A program made the translations under genes and the position numbers. Shown here one piece after another: positions 1 through 7,852 of a stretch of DNA of 48,779 bases. Below the pieces are notes generated by a model. The model was not told where the DNA came from. It saw only the letters and a program-made list of their open reading frames with translations, and made no database searches. The stretch is from positions 1-48,779 of the forward strand of contig JAJFGK010000097.1 in NCBI GenBank assembly GCA_021776195.1, read 5' to 3'. Numbering within the stretch: position 1 is the first letter of the stretch; each line of letters starts with the position of its first letter. Source of the stretch: Kiloniellaceae bacterium (GTDB lineage: Bacteria; Pseudomonadota; Alphaproteobacteria; Kiloniellales; Kiloniellaceae).

Positions 1-2
1 AG

Positions 3-35
3 ATCCCGGCTCCGCCCTTTCGGGCGGTCCGGGAT
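3..35. repeat. REP-like hairpin, family A copy 1
   Basis: Imperfect palindrome with outer arms ATCCCGG (3-9) and CCGGGAT (29-35) and inner arms CCGCCC (12-17) and GGGCGG (22-27) around a 4-nt loop. The same plan, a CCCGG outer arm next to a GTCA/TGAC edge and an inner GC stem, recurs at 21419-21451 and 21484-21517. It lies just downstream of the 1,154-aa gene and could also help end its transcript, although no T-run follows. Confidence 0.6.
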
Positions 36-94
36 GACGTGGTCTCTGGGGCGACGCCTTGACGCGGGGAAAACCGGCTACCAAGGCAAGCGCC

Positions 95-3000
95 CTAGAT
101 ATTCTCGATGATCGCCTGCCGGCTCTCATCCTGCTTGCGCACGATCGCGGATAGCTCGTCGCGATAGCGCTGGCTCGCCGCCTTGAGTTCGGCCTTCAGT
201 TCCGATTCGAGCTTTTGGCCAACTTCGGTCAACTCGGTCTCGACTTCGGCCCATTCGGCCTCGGCTTCCGCCTTCGCGCGATCGACCTCGGCCTCCAATT
301 CGGTACTCAGCTCTTCGACCGCTGTCTTCACCTCGGTCGCCGCCGCCTCGATTTCGGCGTCAACCTCGGCCGCCTTGGCCTTCACCTTGGCCTCGACCTC
401 GTCGACCTTGGCCTGCACCTCGGTCTCGACCTCCTGGACGACACGGACCGTCTCGGTCTCGACCTTGTCGATGAGACCCGTCAGTTCGAGCTTGCCGGTC
501 TCGACACCCCGCTCGATGCCGGCCTCGACCTCCTCGACCTTGCCGCTCACCTTGGTCTTGACCTCGTCGACCTTGGCCTGGACCTCGTCTCTCGTCCCCA
601 CGACGGCCTCTCGCATTTCGGCCTTGGCCCGTTCCCAAGCCTGGCTGACGGCCGCCTGGCTCCGGTCCAAGGTCTCGCGCGCCGTGGCCTCGATCCTGGC
701 GTAGCTCTGCTCCAGGAAACCCTTGGTTCTCTCCAACGTGTCTTGAATCTTCCCGCGGCCCCGATCCCAAGCCTCGTCCAGCCGGCCTTCGGTCTGCCCG
801 CGCAGGGTCTCCATTTCGCTCCGCAGGGCCGCGAGCCGCTCCTGGACCTCCGCCTCGGCCGCCTTTTTCGACTGCGCCAAGACCTTCTTGGCTTTGGCCA
901 GGTCCGCGCGCGTCGGCCCGCCTGCCTCGCCGACAAGGGCTTCCATCCGGGCGATCGTTTCCTCGCCGCGGGTCTGCAGCCAATCCAGCATCTGCCGGGC
1001 GTCTTCTTCGCCCTTGGTGAGCGGATCTTGGGCCAGATCGGCAAACTTGGCTTTCAGACCGGCAAGCCCCTGCTTGAACTTCTCCAGCAGCTGGCCGACC
1101 CGGTCCGTCAGAAAGCCGCCCACCGATTCGACGAACTGCTTCTTCTCGACCACCTTGTCGAAGAGCCAAACCGCCATTTCCTTGAACCCGAGGTGGCGCT
1201 TGTCGCCCCTCTCCAGCAGGTCGTCCAATTTCTCGAACAGCCAGGAGAGCGCTGCCCCTAGGCGGTCGCGAAGGGCGTCGCTGATCTTGTCGATAACCTG
1301 ACGGATCTTGTCGGCGATGCCGCCGAGACCGAGAAAGTTGGCCAGGAACCCGATCGCCGGCGGAACGGCCTTGGCCAGACCCTGTTCGACCATCTGGGCG
1401 CCCTGGCCGACCATCCCGCCCAAGGCGTCCAGGGGACCCCCGGCACCCGTGCCGCCGCCTTGGCCGTTGCCTTGCGGCTGTTCGGCGCGGGCGGCCTCTT
1501 CGGCCATCTGGCCGATGCCGCGGAACATATCGAAGATGCCCGTCACGCCCCTGGTCGCGGCCTGCTCGACCAGACCCTTGGCCTCCTTGGCCAGGCCTTG
1601 TACGCCGCCGTCGGCCGCCTCGGCGGCCACGGCCGACCCCGCGGCGCCCACCGCCGATCCGGCGGCGCCCACGGCCGACCCGGCAACGCCAACGACCGAC
1701 CCGATGGCGCCCAGGGCCGGCCCGACGACCGGCACTTCCGACGCCGCGTCCGCCACGGCCGATCCAGCGGCGCCCACGGCAGATCCGGCGGTGCCCACGG
1801 TAGATCCAGCGGCACCCACCGCGGACCCGGCGGCACCCGCCGCGGCACCGGCGGCACCGGCAGCAGCACCCGCGGCCGATCCGGCGGCTCCGGCAGCGGC
1901 GCCCATCGCGGCACCGGCGGCATGAGCGGCGGCGCCGGCAGCGTTGGACGCGGCCATTCCGGTCGCCGCTCCCGCCATGCCGCCGGCCCAGGAGGCGGCC
2001 TCGACGCCCCTCGCGGCCGTACGGCCCGCCGCGCCGGCCGCCGATGCCGCCGCGCCGGCGGCATTGCTTGCCGTGCCGATAGCGCCGAAGGCGCCGGTGA
2101 GCATCGCCTCGTTCAGGGCGCGGTCCAGGTCCGCCTGCGCGCGGGCAATCCTCTCCGGGTCGCCGGATGCGAGCCCGGCGTTCATCATCCCCGCGGCCTG
2201 TGCCAGGTCCATATTGTCTCGGGCCAGTTCCAGATTGTAGTCCTTGTCGCTGTCCTCGTCCCTGACCGTCTCACGGAGGACGAAGGTCAGCAGTTCGGCG
2301 AGGTCGCCCTGCTCGGGCGCACCGCTCTGGAGGCGCATAGCCAGCTTGTGCAGCCTCTCGTAGGAACTGGTGCGCTCGAAATAGCTGCCGTCCTGCATCG
2401 CCTCGAGTTGCCGTTCACCGCGCTGTTCCTCGTCCTTGTCGGCCTTCTCCTTGGCATCGCGGGCACGCTGCATCTCGTCTTCCACGAAGCCCTGCAATAT
2501 GCCGAGCGCGCCGGAATAGGACACTTCCCCGCCCGCGCCCGGGGGCAGGTCGAGGCCGGCGGGAAGCTCGGCGGTGCGGTTCGCGCCCGATGCCATCATG
2601 CCGCTGGCCATGCTGCCGGCGAGCTTGTCGAGCTTGGCCTGGATCGCGCCCTTGGGGTCGCCCTTCGACTGCTGCTTCAAGAGCTTGGTGAAGGCCGCCA
2701 GCTTCTTCTCGCCGTCCTTGACCTGCGCGGTGATCGCGCCGCTCATGGCCTGGCCGGCGCCGGTCATGGCGCTGGCCCAGGCCTGGGCCGGCCCGGCGGG
2801 CGGGGTTTTGGCAGCTTGGGCCTTGCTGGCCGGGGTCTTGCCAGCAGGGGCTTTCGCCGCATCCGGCTTGTAGCTCTTGCTCCACTGCGCCAGCTGCTTG
2901 GCGAAGGCCTCGATTTTCTTGAAGTCGGGGCTGTCCTGCTTCAGCTCGTCCCGGCGCTGCTCGACCAGGGCCTGCATGTCCTTCAACTTGGCCGGCTCGT

Positions 3001-3559
3001 GGTCGGCCAGCACCTTGCCGATCCTCTCATGCAGCTTGGACAGGGTCTGGTCCAGCTTCACGCCACGGGTATCATCGGAATTGGCGACCGGTGGCGAGCC
3101 GGCCCACTTGTCCTGCGCCGGCGCCGGCAGGTCCTCGCGGGCCCCAGTCCCTTTCGGCTGGGGGTTCGGCTTGGGATCCTTCAGCGCCGCCGCGGCCGCC
3201 TGGTTGTCATGGTCCTCGGCCTCGCCGATGCGCTCGCCATCGGGGGCGACGAAAACCACCTTGTGCCTGAAGCCGTTGTCCTTGAGTTGTTCGCGCAGGC
3301 GCCGCGCCATCACCGCGTTGGGCTTGCCCACTTCGCAGGTCAACTCGACCTCGGCCTTGGAGACCGTCATCTTGCCGCAGACCCCGCGCCGCGAGTTGCC
3401 CTCGTCCTTGGCCTCCTTGAAAAGCTGCTTGGAGGCCTTGGTGCGATGGACGACGAACACCGGGTCGTCGCTTTTCTTGGCAGGGACCGCGAGGCCGAAA
3501 TTCAGGGCCTGCTTCTTGCCCAACCGCATGATCTGCTTGATGCCCAGACCGGCTGCCAT
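95..3559 (-). CDS. Large Ala/Gly-rich coiled-coil protein, unknown function
   Basis: A 1,154-aa protein that I do not recognise. The ATG follows an AAGGGAAGG Shine-Dalgarno-like run. Visible regions in order: a compact N-terminal part (about 1-115) that looks globular; a charged Lys/Pro/Ala linker; a helical Gln/Lys-rich part; a very long Ala/Gly segment (about 490-640) built on AAGSAVG-type units, as in glycine zippers or membrane-inserting helices; a segment reading FLANFLGLGGIADKIRQVI (about 710-730); then roughly 350 residues of heptad-like Glu/Lys/Val/Ala coiled coil with many VEAKVKA/VETEV units, like apolipoprotein or LEA repeats. No signal peptide is seen. From memory, the FLGLGGI segment resembles helical segments in large DUF4157-type or contractile-injection-associated proteins, but no injection-system gene is present. 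It stands alone on its strand. Confidence 0.8.
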   Translation of the reverse strand: MAAGLGIKQIMRLGKKQALNFGLAVPAKKSDDPVFVVHRTKASKQLFKEAKDEGNSRRGVCGKMTVSKAEVELTCEVGKPNAVMARRLREQLKDNGFRHKVVFVAPDGERIGEAEDHDNQAAAAALKDPKPNPQPKGTGAREDLPAPAQDKWAGSPPVANSDDTRGVKLDQTLSKLHERIGKVLADHEPAKLKDMQALVEQRRDELKQDSPDFKKIEAFAKQLAQWSKSYKPDAAKAPAGKTPASKAQAAKTPPAGPAQAWASAMTGAGQAMSGAITAQVKDGEKKLAAFTKLLKQQSKGDPKGAIQAKLDKLAGSMASGMMASGANRTAELPAGLDLPPGAGGEVSYSGALGILQGFVEDEMQRARDAKEKADKDEEQRGERQLEAMQDGSYFERTSSYERLHKLAMRLQSGAPEQGDLAELLTFVLRETVRDEDSDKDYNLELARDNMDLAQAAGMMNAGLASGDPERIARAQADLDRALNEAMLTGAFGAIGTASNAAGAAASAAGAAGRTAARGVEAASWAGGMAGAATGMAASNAAGAAAHAAGAAMGAAAGAAGSAAGAAAGAAGAAAGAAGSAVGAAGSTVGTAGSAVGAAGSAVADAASEVPVVGPALGAIGSVVGVAGSAVGAAGSAVGAAGSAVAAEAADGGVQGLAKEAKGLVEQAATRGVTGIFDMFRGIGQMAEEAARAEQPQGNGQGGGTGAGGPLDALGGMVGQGAQMVEQGLAKAVPPAIGFLANFLGLGGIADKIRQVIDKISDALRDRLGAALSWLFEKLDDLLERGDKRHLGFKEMAVWLFDKVVEKKQFVESVGGFLTDRVGQLLEKFKQGLAGLKAKFADLAQDPLTKGEEDARQMLDWLQTRGEETIARMEALVGEAGGPTRADLAKAKKVLAQSKKAAEAEVQERLAALRSEMETLRGQTEGRLDEAWDRGRGKIQDTLERTKGFLEQSYARIEATARETLDRSQAAVSQAWERAKAEMREAVVGTRDEVQAKVDEVKTKVSGKVEEVEAGIERGVETGKLELTGLIDKVETETVRVVQEVETEVQAKVDEVEAKVKAKAAEVDAEIEAAATEVKTAVEELSTELEAEVDRAKAEAEAEWAEVETELTEVGQKLESELKAELKAASQRYRDELSAIVRKQDESRQAIIENI

Positions 3560-3978
3560 AGCTCTAATCCTTCCCTTGCGTTGTGCCCACGATCCTCGAC
3601 CCTCTTACCGGGCCTTGACCTCGCCGCGGGACACGCAGATCCCAAGATCCTTTCGTCCTGTTCCCCTCAAGCTAGAACCTTCCAAATCGCGAATATACTA
3701 ACCGATAGCCCGCTTGAGGGGAACAGGGCGCCCGCGAAGGTCAAAAAGTGACACGCGGGGCGGGGCGGATCGGGGTGGGCCAGGCATGTGATGCTGGTCA
3801 CCAGGTATGACCTTTTGGAGCCGGCCCCCCGGTAGGATCGGACGATATGTCTGTTAGCAGTCTCTGGCGACGGCTGCTAAGATATTGAATTATTTCGTGA
3901 TTAATCCTTTTTTCACCTTGATCTCGCCAAAATTGACCCGGCACACTTCAGCGACGTGCTCATGACAGGAGGACTGAT
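3560..3978. other. Divergent intergenic region, 419 bp
   Basis: Space between the divergent 1,154-aa gene and usg, with no convincing ORF. It holds a 16-bp perfect inverted repeat (3657-3672/3712-3727), a shorter dyad TTAGCAG...CTGCTAA (3854-3860/3874-3880), and an AT-richer stretch at about 3880-3945 that probably carries the usg promoter. The usg Shine-Dalgarno AGGAGG is at the right edge. Confidence 0.6.
3657..3727. promoter_or_regulatory. 16-bp perfect inverted repeat with 39-nt spacer
   Basis: CCTGTTCCCCTCAAGC (3657-3672) is exactly complementary to GCTTGAGGGGAACAGG (3712-3727). The left arm starts about 98 bp upstream of the start of the minus-strand 1,154-aa gene, so the element lies in its promoter or leader region. 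The spacer is AT-richer and includes GCGAATATACTAAC. It could be a pair of operator half-sites or a long RNA hairpin; no T-run follows either arm. Confidence 0.6.
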
Positions 3979-4248
3979 ATGCATGATTCGCCCCTGGCCT
4001 TGCAGCTGAAAGACTACCGGCTGACCACGGCCAACATCCTCTACCGCCTGCCGGATCACCCCGGCCTGCTGCAGAGCTACCTGTGGCAGGACTACGATCT
4101 GGCGCCCAAGTTCCCCGAACTCCACAAGTTCCTCGCCTTCTGGGAAGAGAACCTGGACGGCCCGCTCTACTCGGTGGAGGTGGCCAGCCAGAAACTGGTG
4201 CAGGCACCGGATTCGCGCTTCGTGCCGATCTGCCTGACGTTGCATTAG
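3979..4248 (+). CDS. usg: Usg family protein
   Basis: An 89-aa protein of the Usg family (small alphaproteobacterial proteins historically named for lying upstream of other genes; biochemical role unknown). The family core is clear: LTTANILYRLPDHPGLLQ, then a WQDYDLAP segment and PELHKFLAFWEENLDGPL, and a C-terminal beta-rich tail. Length is normal for the family. The ATG has a strong Shine-Dalgarno (AGGAGG, 6-nt spacer). It is monocistronic, convergent with the Hsp70-like gene. Its last codons and stop lie within the first unit of a 25-bp tandem repeat, so the C-terminus may have been shaped by that duplication. Confidence 0.88.
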   Translation: MHDSPLALQLKDYRLTTANILYRLPDHPGLLQSYLWQDYDLAPKFPELHKFLAFWEENLDGPLYSVEVASQKLVQAPDSRFVPICLTLH

Positions 4249-4301
4249 GCGCCGATAAAATCGGGGGCATTAGGCGCCGATAAAATCGGGGGCATTAGGC
4301 G
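4242..4301. repeat. 25-bp tandem repeat spanning the usg stop codon
   Basis: Two identical 25-bp units (4242-4266, 4267-4291) and a 10-bp start of a third. Each begins GCATTAGGCG and contains the small palindrome CCGATAAAATCGG. The usg stop (TAG, 4246-4248) is in unit 1 and is copied, with its flanks, in units 2 and 3. The two palindromes form tandem mini-hairpins right after the gene. Confidence 0.9.
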
Positions 4302-4391
4302 TTGTTGCGCGGCCTGCCTTTAGGGCAGATCACGGCCTCGTGCCGAGGCGTTCGCGCATAGATCGGCCGGACGATCCAATGGCCCGGCCTG

Positions 4392-4414
4392 TCCGCTTTG
4401 GGAGCCCAAGCGGA
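4392..4414. terminator. Likely bidirectional terminator hairpin
   Basis: TCCGCTTTGGG (4392-4402) pairs with CCCAAGCGGA (4405-4414), giving 10 bp with one bulged T and a 2-nt loop. It lies between the convergent usg and Hsp70-like genes. There is no clear T-run, so termination is inferred from position and stem strength. Confidence 0.45.
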
Positions 4415-4431
4415 ACCGATCGGATGGCCTT

Positions 4432-5691
4432 TCACCGATCCGCAAACCGCAGGGCGGCATCGAGCGCAAGGCCCTTCGCAACGCTCCCGAACACATCGCC
4501 CGCGATGAGGCGTCCGTTGGGTATCGCCGCGGCGATGGTCTGCTGCACCAAGGGCATTCTGGTCGCACCGCCGGTGAGAAACACCGCCGACACCGCGTCA
4601 GGTGTCAGGCCGGCCATCCGCAGCACATCATCGATGCGGGAGCCGATACGATGGAGGCTGTCGGCGATGGCTGCCTCGAGCTGTGCTCGCGTCATCTCCA
4701 GGGAAATGTCGGCGGCGCAATCGACGAGATCGAGCCTGGCGAGGTCGGTTTGGGACAGCTCGATTTTGGCGGATTCGACAGCTGCCAGCAGTTCGTGGCC
4801 TTTGCGCTGTTCGAGCACGGCCAGGAGCCGCCTGATCTTCTCCGGCTCTGCCGAGTCCCGCAGGACGCCACGGACTTCGGTCAGCATTTTCGGATCGTAG
4901 AGAAAGCCGATCTTGTGCCAGGTGGCGAGGTCGTGAAAATACCTCAGAGGCGCGGCCAATCCCTTGCGGCGAAGAGGACTGCGCAGGCCGAGCGCCGGCA
5001 TGACCCGCGCGAGTGCCAACAGCCTGTCGAAATCCGTGCCGCCAATGTGCACGCCGGCAAATCCGAGAATGTCCTGGCGCCGGTCGCTCGATCGCGCGCG
5101 CTCGGGCGAGACCCGCACGACGGAAAAGTCCGAGGTGCCGCCGCCAATGTCAGCCACGAACGCGATCTGTTCGGAGTCGACGCTCTGCTCGTAGTCGAGG
5201 GCCGCCGCGATCGGCTCGAACTGAAAGGCGACCGTCTCGAAGCCCGCGGCCCGGGCTGCCGCCTCGAGTTGCCGCTCGGCCGCGGCATCGGCTTCGGGAT
5301 CGTCGTCGACAAAGAACGCCGGCCGGCCGAGAACCACGCTCGTCGGCGGGGCGTTCATGCTATCGCCCGCCGCGGAACGTAAGAATCTCAGAAACGCCGT
5401 CACGATTTCGCTAAAGCCATAGCGCTTGCGCTTGACCTGGGTTGTCTCCTCGAAAAGTTTGCTGCCGAGCACGCTCTTGATGGCGCGCAGATAGCGGCCG
5501 GACTCGCGCTGAAAGTACCGCTCGAGAGCTTCCTGGCCGAAAGTTGTCGAATCGTCGTCGAAACTGAAGAACAGCGCCGTCGGCACAGACGTCGCGCCGT
5601 CCTGGAGGGGTAACAGACGGGGGCCTGCCGCGTCGCAGATGCCGACCGAGGAGTTTGAAGTGCCAAAATCTATGCCGTGGGCGGGTCTCAT
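4432..5691 (-). CDS. Hsp70 family protein, YegD-like
   Basis: About 419 aa, an actin/Hsp70-fold ATPase without the usual C-terminal substrate-binding domain, like E. coli YegD (about 450 aa). Phosphate-1 motif GIDFGTSNSSVG is near the N-terminus, the second phosphate motif ADIGGGTSDFSVV near residue 180, and the adenosine motif FLTGGATRMPLVQ near 375. The start at 5691 is chosen because GGAG lies 8 nt upstream and homologues start just before GIDFG; an in-frame ATG at 5709 and further upstream codons have no Shine-Dalgarno. Substrates are unknown for this subfamily. The next upstream gene on the strand is the AlkD-like gene, 215 bp away, so co-transcription is possible but not evident. Confidence 0.88.
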   Translation of the reverse strand: MRPAHGIDFGTSNSSVGICDAAGPRLLPLQDGATSVPTALFFSFDDDSTTFGQEALERYFQRESGRYLRAIKSVLGSKLFEETTQVKRKRYGFSEIVTAFLRFLRSAAGDSMNAPPTSVVLGRPAFFVDDDPEADAAAERQLEAAARAAGFETVAFQFEPIAAALDYEQSVDSEQIAFVADIGGGTSDFSVVRVSPERARSSDRRQDILGFAGVHIGGTDFDRLLALARVMPALGLRSPLRRKGLAAPLRYFHDLATWHKIGFLYDPKMLTEVRGVLRDSAEPEKIRRLLAVLEQRKGHELLAAVESAKIELSQTDLARLDLVDCAADISLEMTRAQLEAAIADSLHRIGSRIDDVLRMAGLTPDAVSAVFLTGGATRMPLVQQTIAAAIPNGRLIAGDVFGSVAKGLALDAALRFADR

Positions 5692-5906
5692 GCTCTGTAC
5701 TCCGGTCATCGTGTCGTTTGTACGGCGGTCGCAAGCGAGCCCGACTATCTCTGGATCTAATCCATTGACAAGACTGCTATTTTTCCGCAAAATCCGGTGC
5801 ATCCGGAAAATTGAGATAAGAGTCGCAAGGGTGATGAAGCGCGCGCCAAGGCCGCATTCCCGCCGGCCCGAAGCCGCGGCCGGTCGAAGGCGCGGGGTTC
5901 AGGGCT

Positions 5907-6656
5907 CTAGCGGCCGCGTACCGCCTTGCGCCGTTTCTTGATTTCGACCTTCTGCGGCGGACTCAGCTTCTCGGTGGCGGCGGAAAAGGCCCTGGGGTCG
6001 ATCTCGCCGGCGCGCTGGCGCAGAAAATCCAACGTGTCGTCGGGGTAGAGGTTGAAGCACTCCCGCAGCGTCCAGCCCACGCCCTTTTGCACATAGTAGG
6101 CCTCGTCGCCCAGAAGCGCGGTCACCAGCGGCAGAATGCGCGCCAGCGCCGGAGCCCGCCGGCGCGACGCGGCATAGTAGATCAGCGAAACCACCGACTG
6201 CCGCCGTTTCCAGGGATCGGCGCCGCCGTTCCAGGCCTCGAGCGTGGGGTAGACCAGATCCGGATCGGCCTCCAGCAGCGTGGCGTAGATCTTCGAAAGC
6301 CCGTCGGACTGATCCCAGCAGTTCAAGCTGTCCGCCCAGGGCCTGGTGGCCGCCCAGAGCCGCGCCGGCGCAAGAGCGCGCACCGCCTTGCCCTCGAGAT
6401 AGTAGAGCGGCTGCATCTTGGCCTCGTGGGTGCGCGCGTGACGCCAGATATGGTCCCAAATCGCCAACTGATCGCCCGGTGGGAGGGCGGAAAAACCGAA
6501 GCCCGTGCGGGCGATCTTCCGTTGGGCCGGCACCGCCAGTCCCAGCATCGCCATCGGCGCCTTCATGAAACGACGGCGTTCTTCCGCCTTGGCCCGCGGG
6601 ATGCCCGCGGCAGCTTGCGCCAGACGGTCCTCAACCTCGCCCAGATGGTCCTGCAT
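5907..6656 (-). CDS. AlkD-like DNA alkylation repair protein (HEAT-repeat)
   Basis: 249 aa, all-helical, matching the DNA alkylation repair (AlkD/AlkC) superfamily, whose best-known members are HEAT-repeat glycosylases for 3-methyladenine and 7-methylguanine. Family-like segments are the WADSLNCWDQSDGLSK region in the middle, a WKRRQSVVSLIYYA helix pair, and YYVQKGVGWTLRECFNLYP near the C-terminus. The C-terminal tail is Lys/Arg-rich. The ATG has AAGG 9 nt upstream. It is transcribed divergently from ctaA. Catalytic residues cannot be assigned with certainty by eye, so glycosylase activity is inference; structural or binding-only members also exist. Confidence 0.82.
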   Translation of the reverse strand: MQDHLGEVEDRLAQAAAGIPRAKAEERRRFMKAPMAMLGLAVPAQRKIARTGFGFSALPPGDQLAIWDHIWRHARTHEAKMQPLYYLEGKAVRALAPARLWAATRPWADSLNCWDQSDGLSKIYATLLEADPDLVYPTLEAWNGGADPWKRRQSVVSLIYYAASRRRAPALARILPLVTALLGDEAYYVQKGVGWTLRECFNLYPDDTLDFLRQRAGEIDPRAFSAATEKLSPPQKVEIKKRRKAVRGR

Positions 6657-6778
6657 CGCATCGCACCTTTAAGCCGCGACAGTCCGTCGCAGAGGCCGGG
6701 GCTTGGCCCTGAAGTCCCCGGCGGCTACCGTCCGCCGGCTATGGATCAGCTCTGCTCCCAGCGCTCGCGAGCGCGATC

Positions 6779-7843
6779 ATGACGGCCGCCGCCGCTGCCG
6801 GCAACCGCCGCGCCGCGCCGCGCGCCGTCGGCGTCTGGCTGCTGCTCTGCTGTGCCATGATCTTCGCCATGGCGCTGATCGGCGCCATCACCCGGCTGAC
6901 CGAATCGGGGCTTTCGATCATGGAGTGGGCGCCCCTGAGCGGCGCCCTGCCGCCCCTGGCCGCTACCGAGTGGGAACGGCTCTTCGCGCTCTACCGCCAG
7001 ATCCCGGAGTACCGGGTCGAGAACGCCGGCATGACCCTGGCCGAGTTCAAGACCATCTTCTGGTGGGAGTACATCCACCGGCTCTGGGGCCGCCTGATCG
7101 GCCTGGTCTTCCTGCTGCCCTTCCTCTGGTTCCTGCTGCGCCGGCAGATCCCGCGAGGCCTGACCGGCCATCTCGTGGCGATCTTCGCGCTGGGCGGCCT
7201 GCAGGGCTTTATCGGCTGGTTCATGGTCGCCAGCGGCTTTGCCGAGCGCAGCGACGTCAGCCAGTACCGCCTGACCCTGCATCTGGTCGTGGCCCTGGCG
7301 ATCTACGCCTATGCCCTTTGGATCGCCCTGGGTCTGCTCGACCCGCCAAGCAGTTCACCCGGCGCGGTTGGCGGCCTGCGAATCGGCCTGGGGACACTGC
7401 TGGTCCTGATCGCCATCACCATCGCGTCGGGCGGGTTCGTCGCCGGCCTCAATGCCGGCCTGATCTACAACACCTTCCCCCTGATGGACGGCGATCTGCT
7501 GCCGGCCGGCTATGGCGATTTGAGCCCCGGCTACCTGAACGCCTTCGAAAACATCGCCGCGGTTCAGTTCAATCATCGCCTCCTCGCGATCGCCACCCTG
7601 GTGCTGGCGCTCGGTCTGTGGCTCTGGTCGCTACGGGTCGAGATCGCCGCCCCGGCCCGCCGGCCCATGGCCTTGCTCGCCATCGTGGCCCTGCTCCAGG
7701 TCGCCCTGGGGATCGCCACCCTGCTGCTGGTGGTCCCCCTGCCACTGGCGACGGCCCACCAAGGCGGCGCGGTCCTGCTCTTGAGCGCGGCGCTTTGGGC
7801 CTTGCACCGGTCGCGGGGCGACGCCACTTTAGGCTCCTCCTGA
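6779..7843 (+). CDS. ctaA: Heme A synthase (Cox15/CtaA)
   Basis: 354 aa, a polytopic membrane enzyme that oxidises the C8 methyl of heme O to the formyl group of heme A for aa3-type cytochrome oxidase. About eight transmembrane helices are visible. The conserved histidine regions of the family are present: EYIHRLWGR after helix 1, HLVVALAIYAY, FNHRLLAI and the late AHQGGAVLL helix. GAITRLTESGLSIMEW at the N-terminus is typical of the Cox15 type found in alphaproteobacteria and mitochondria. No strong Shine-Dalgarno precedes the ATG. The stop is 9 nt before the CobW-like gene, so the two are probably one transcript. Confidence 0.95.
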   Translation: MTAAAAAGNRRAAPRAVGVWLLLCCAMIFAMALIGAITRLTESGLSIMEWAPLSGALPPLAATEWERLFALYRQIPEYRVENAGMTLAEFKTIFWWEYIHRLWGRLIGLVFLLPFLWFLLRRQIPRGLTGHLVAIFALGGLQGFIGWFMVASGFAERSDVSQYRLTLHLVVALAIYAYALWIALGLLDPPSSSPGAVGGLRIGLGTLLVLIAITIASGGFVAGLNAGLIYNTFPLMDGDLLPAGYGDLSPGYLNAFENIAAVQFNHRLLAIATLVLALGLWLWSLRVEIAAPARRPMALLAIVALLQVALGIATLLLVVPLPLATAHQGGAVLLLSAALWALHRSRGDATLGSS

Positions 7844-7852
7844 CAGGCAAGT

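Noticed and set aside
1460..3751. Plus-strand open frame of about 763 codons opposite the 1,154-aa gene
   Set aside because: Gly/Arg/His-rich shadow of Ala/Gly repeats; the minus-strand frame has a good ribosome site and coiled-coil pattern.
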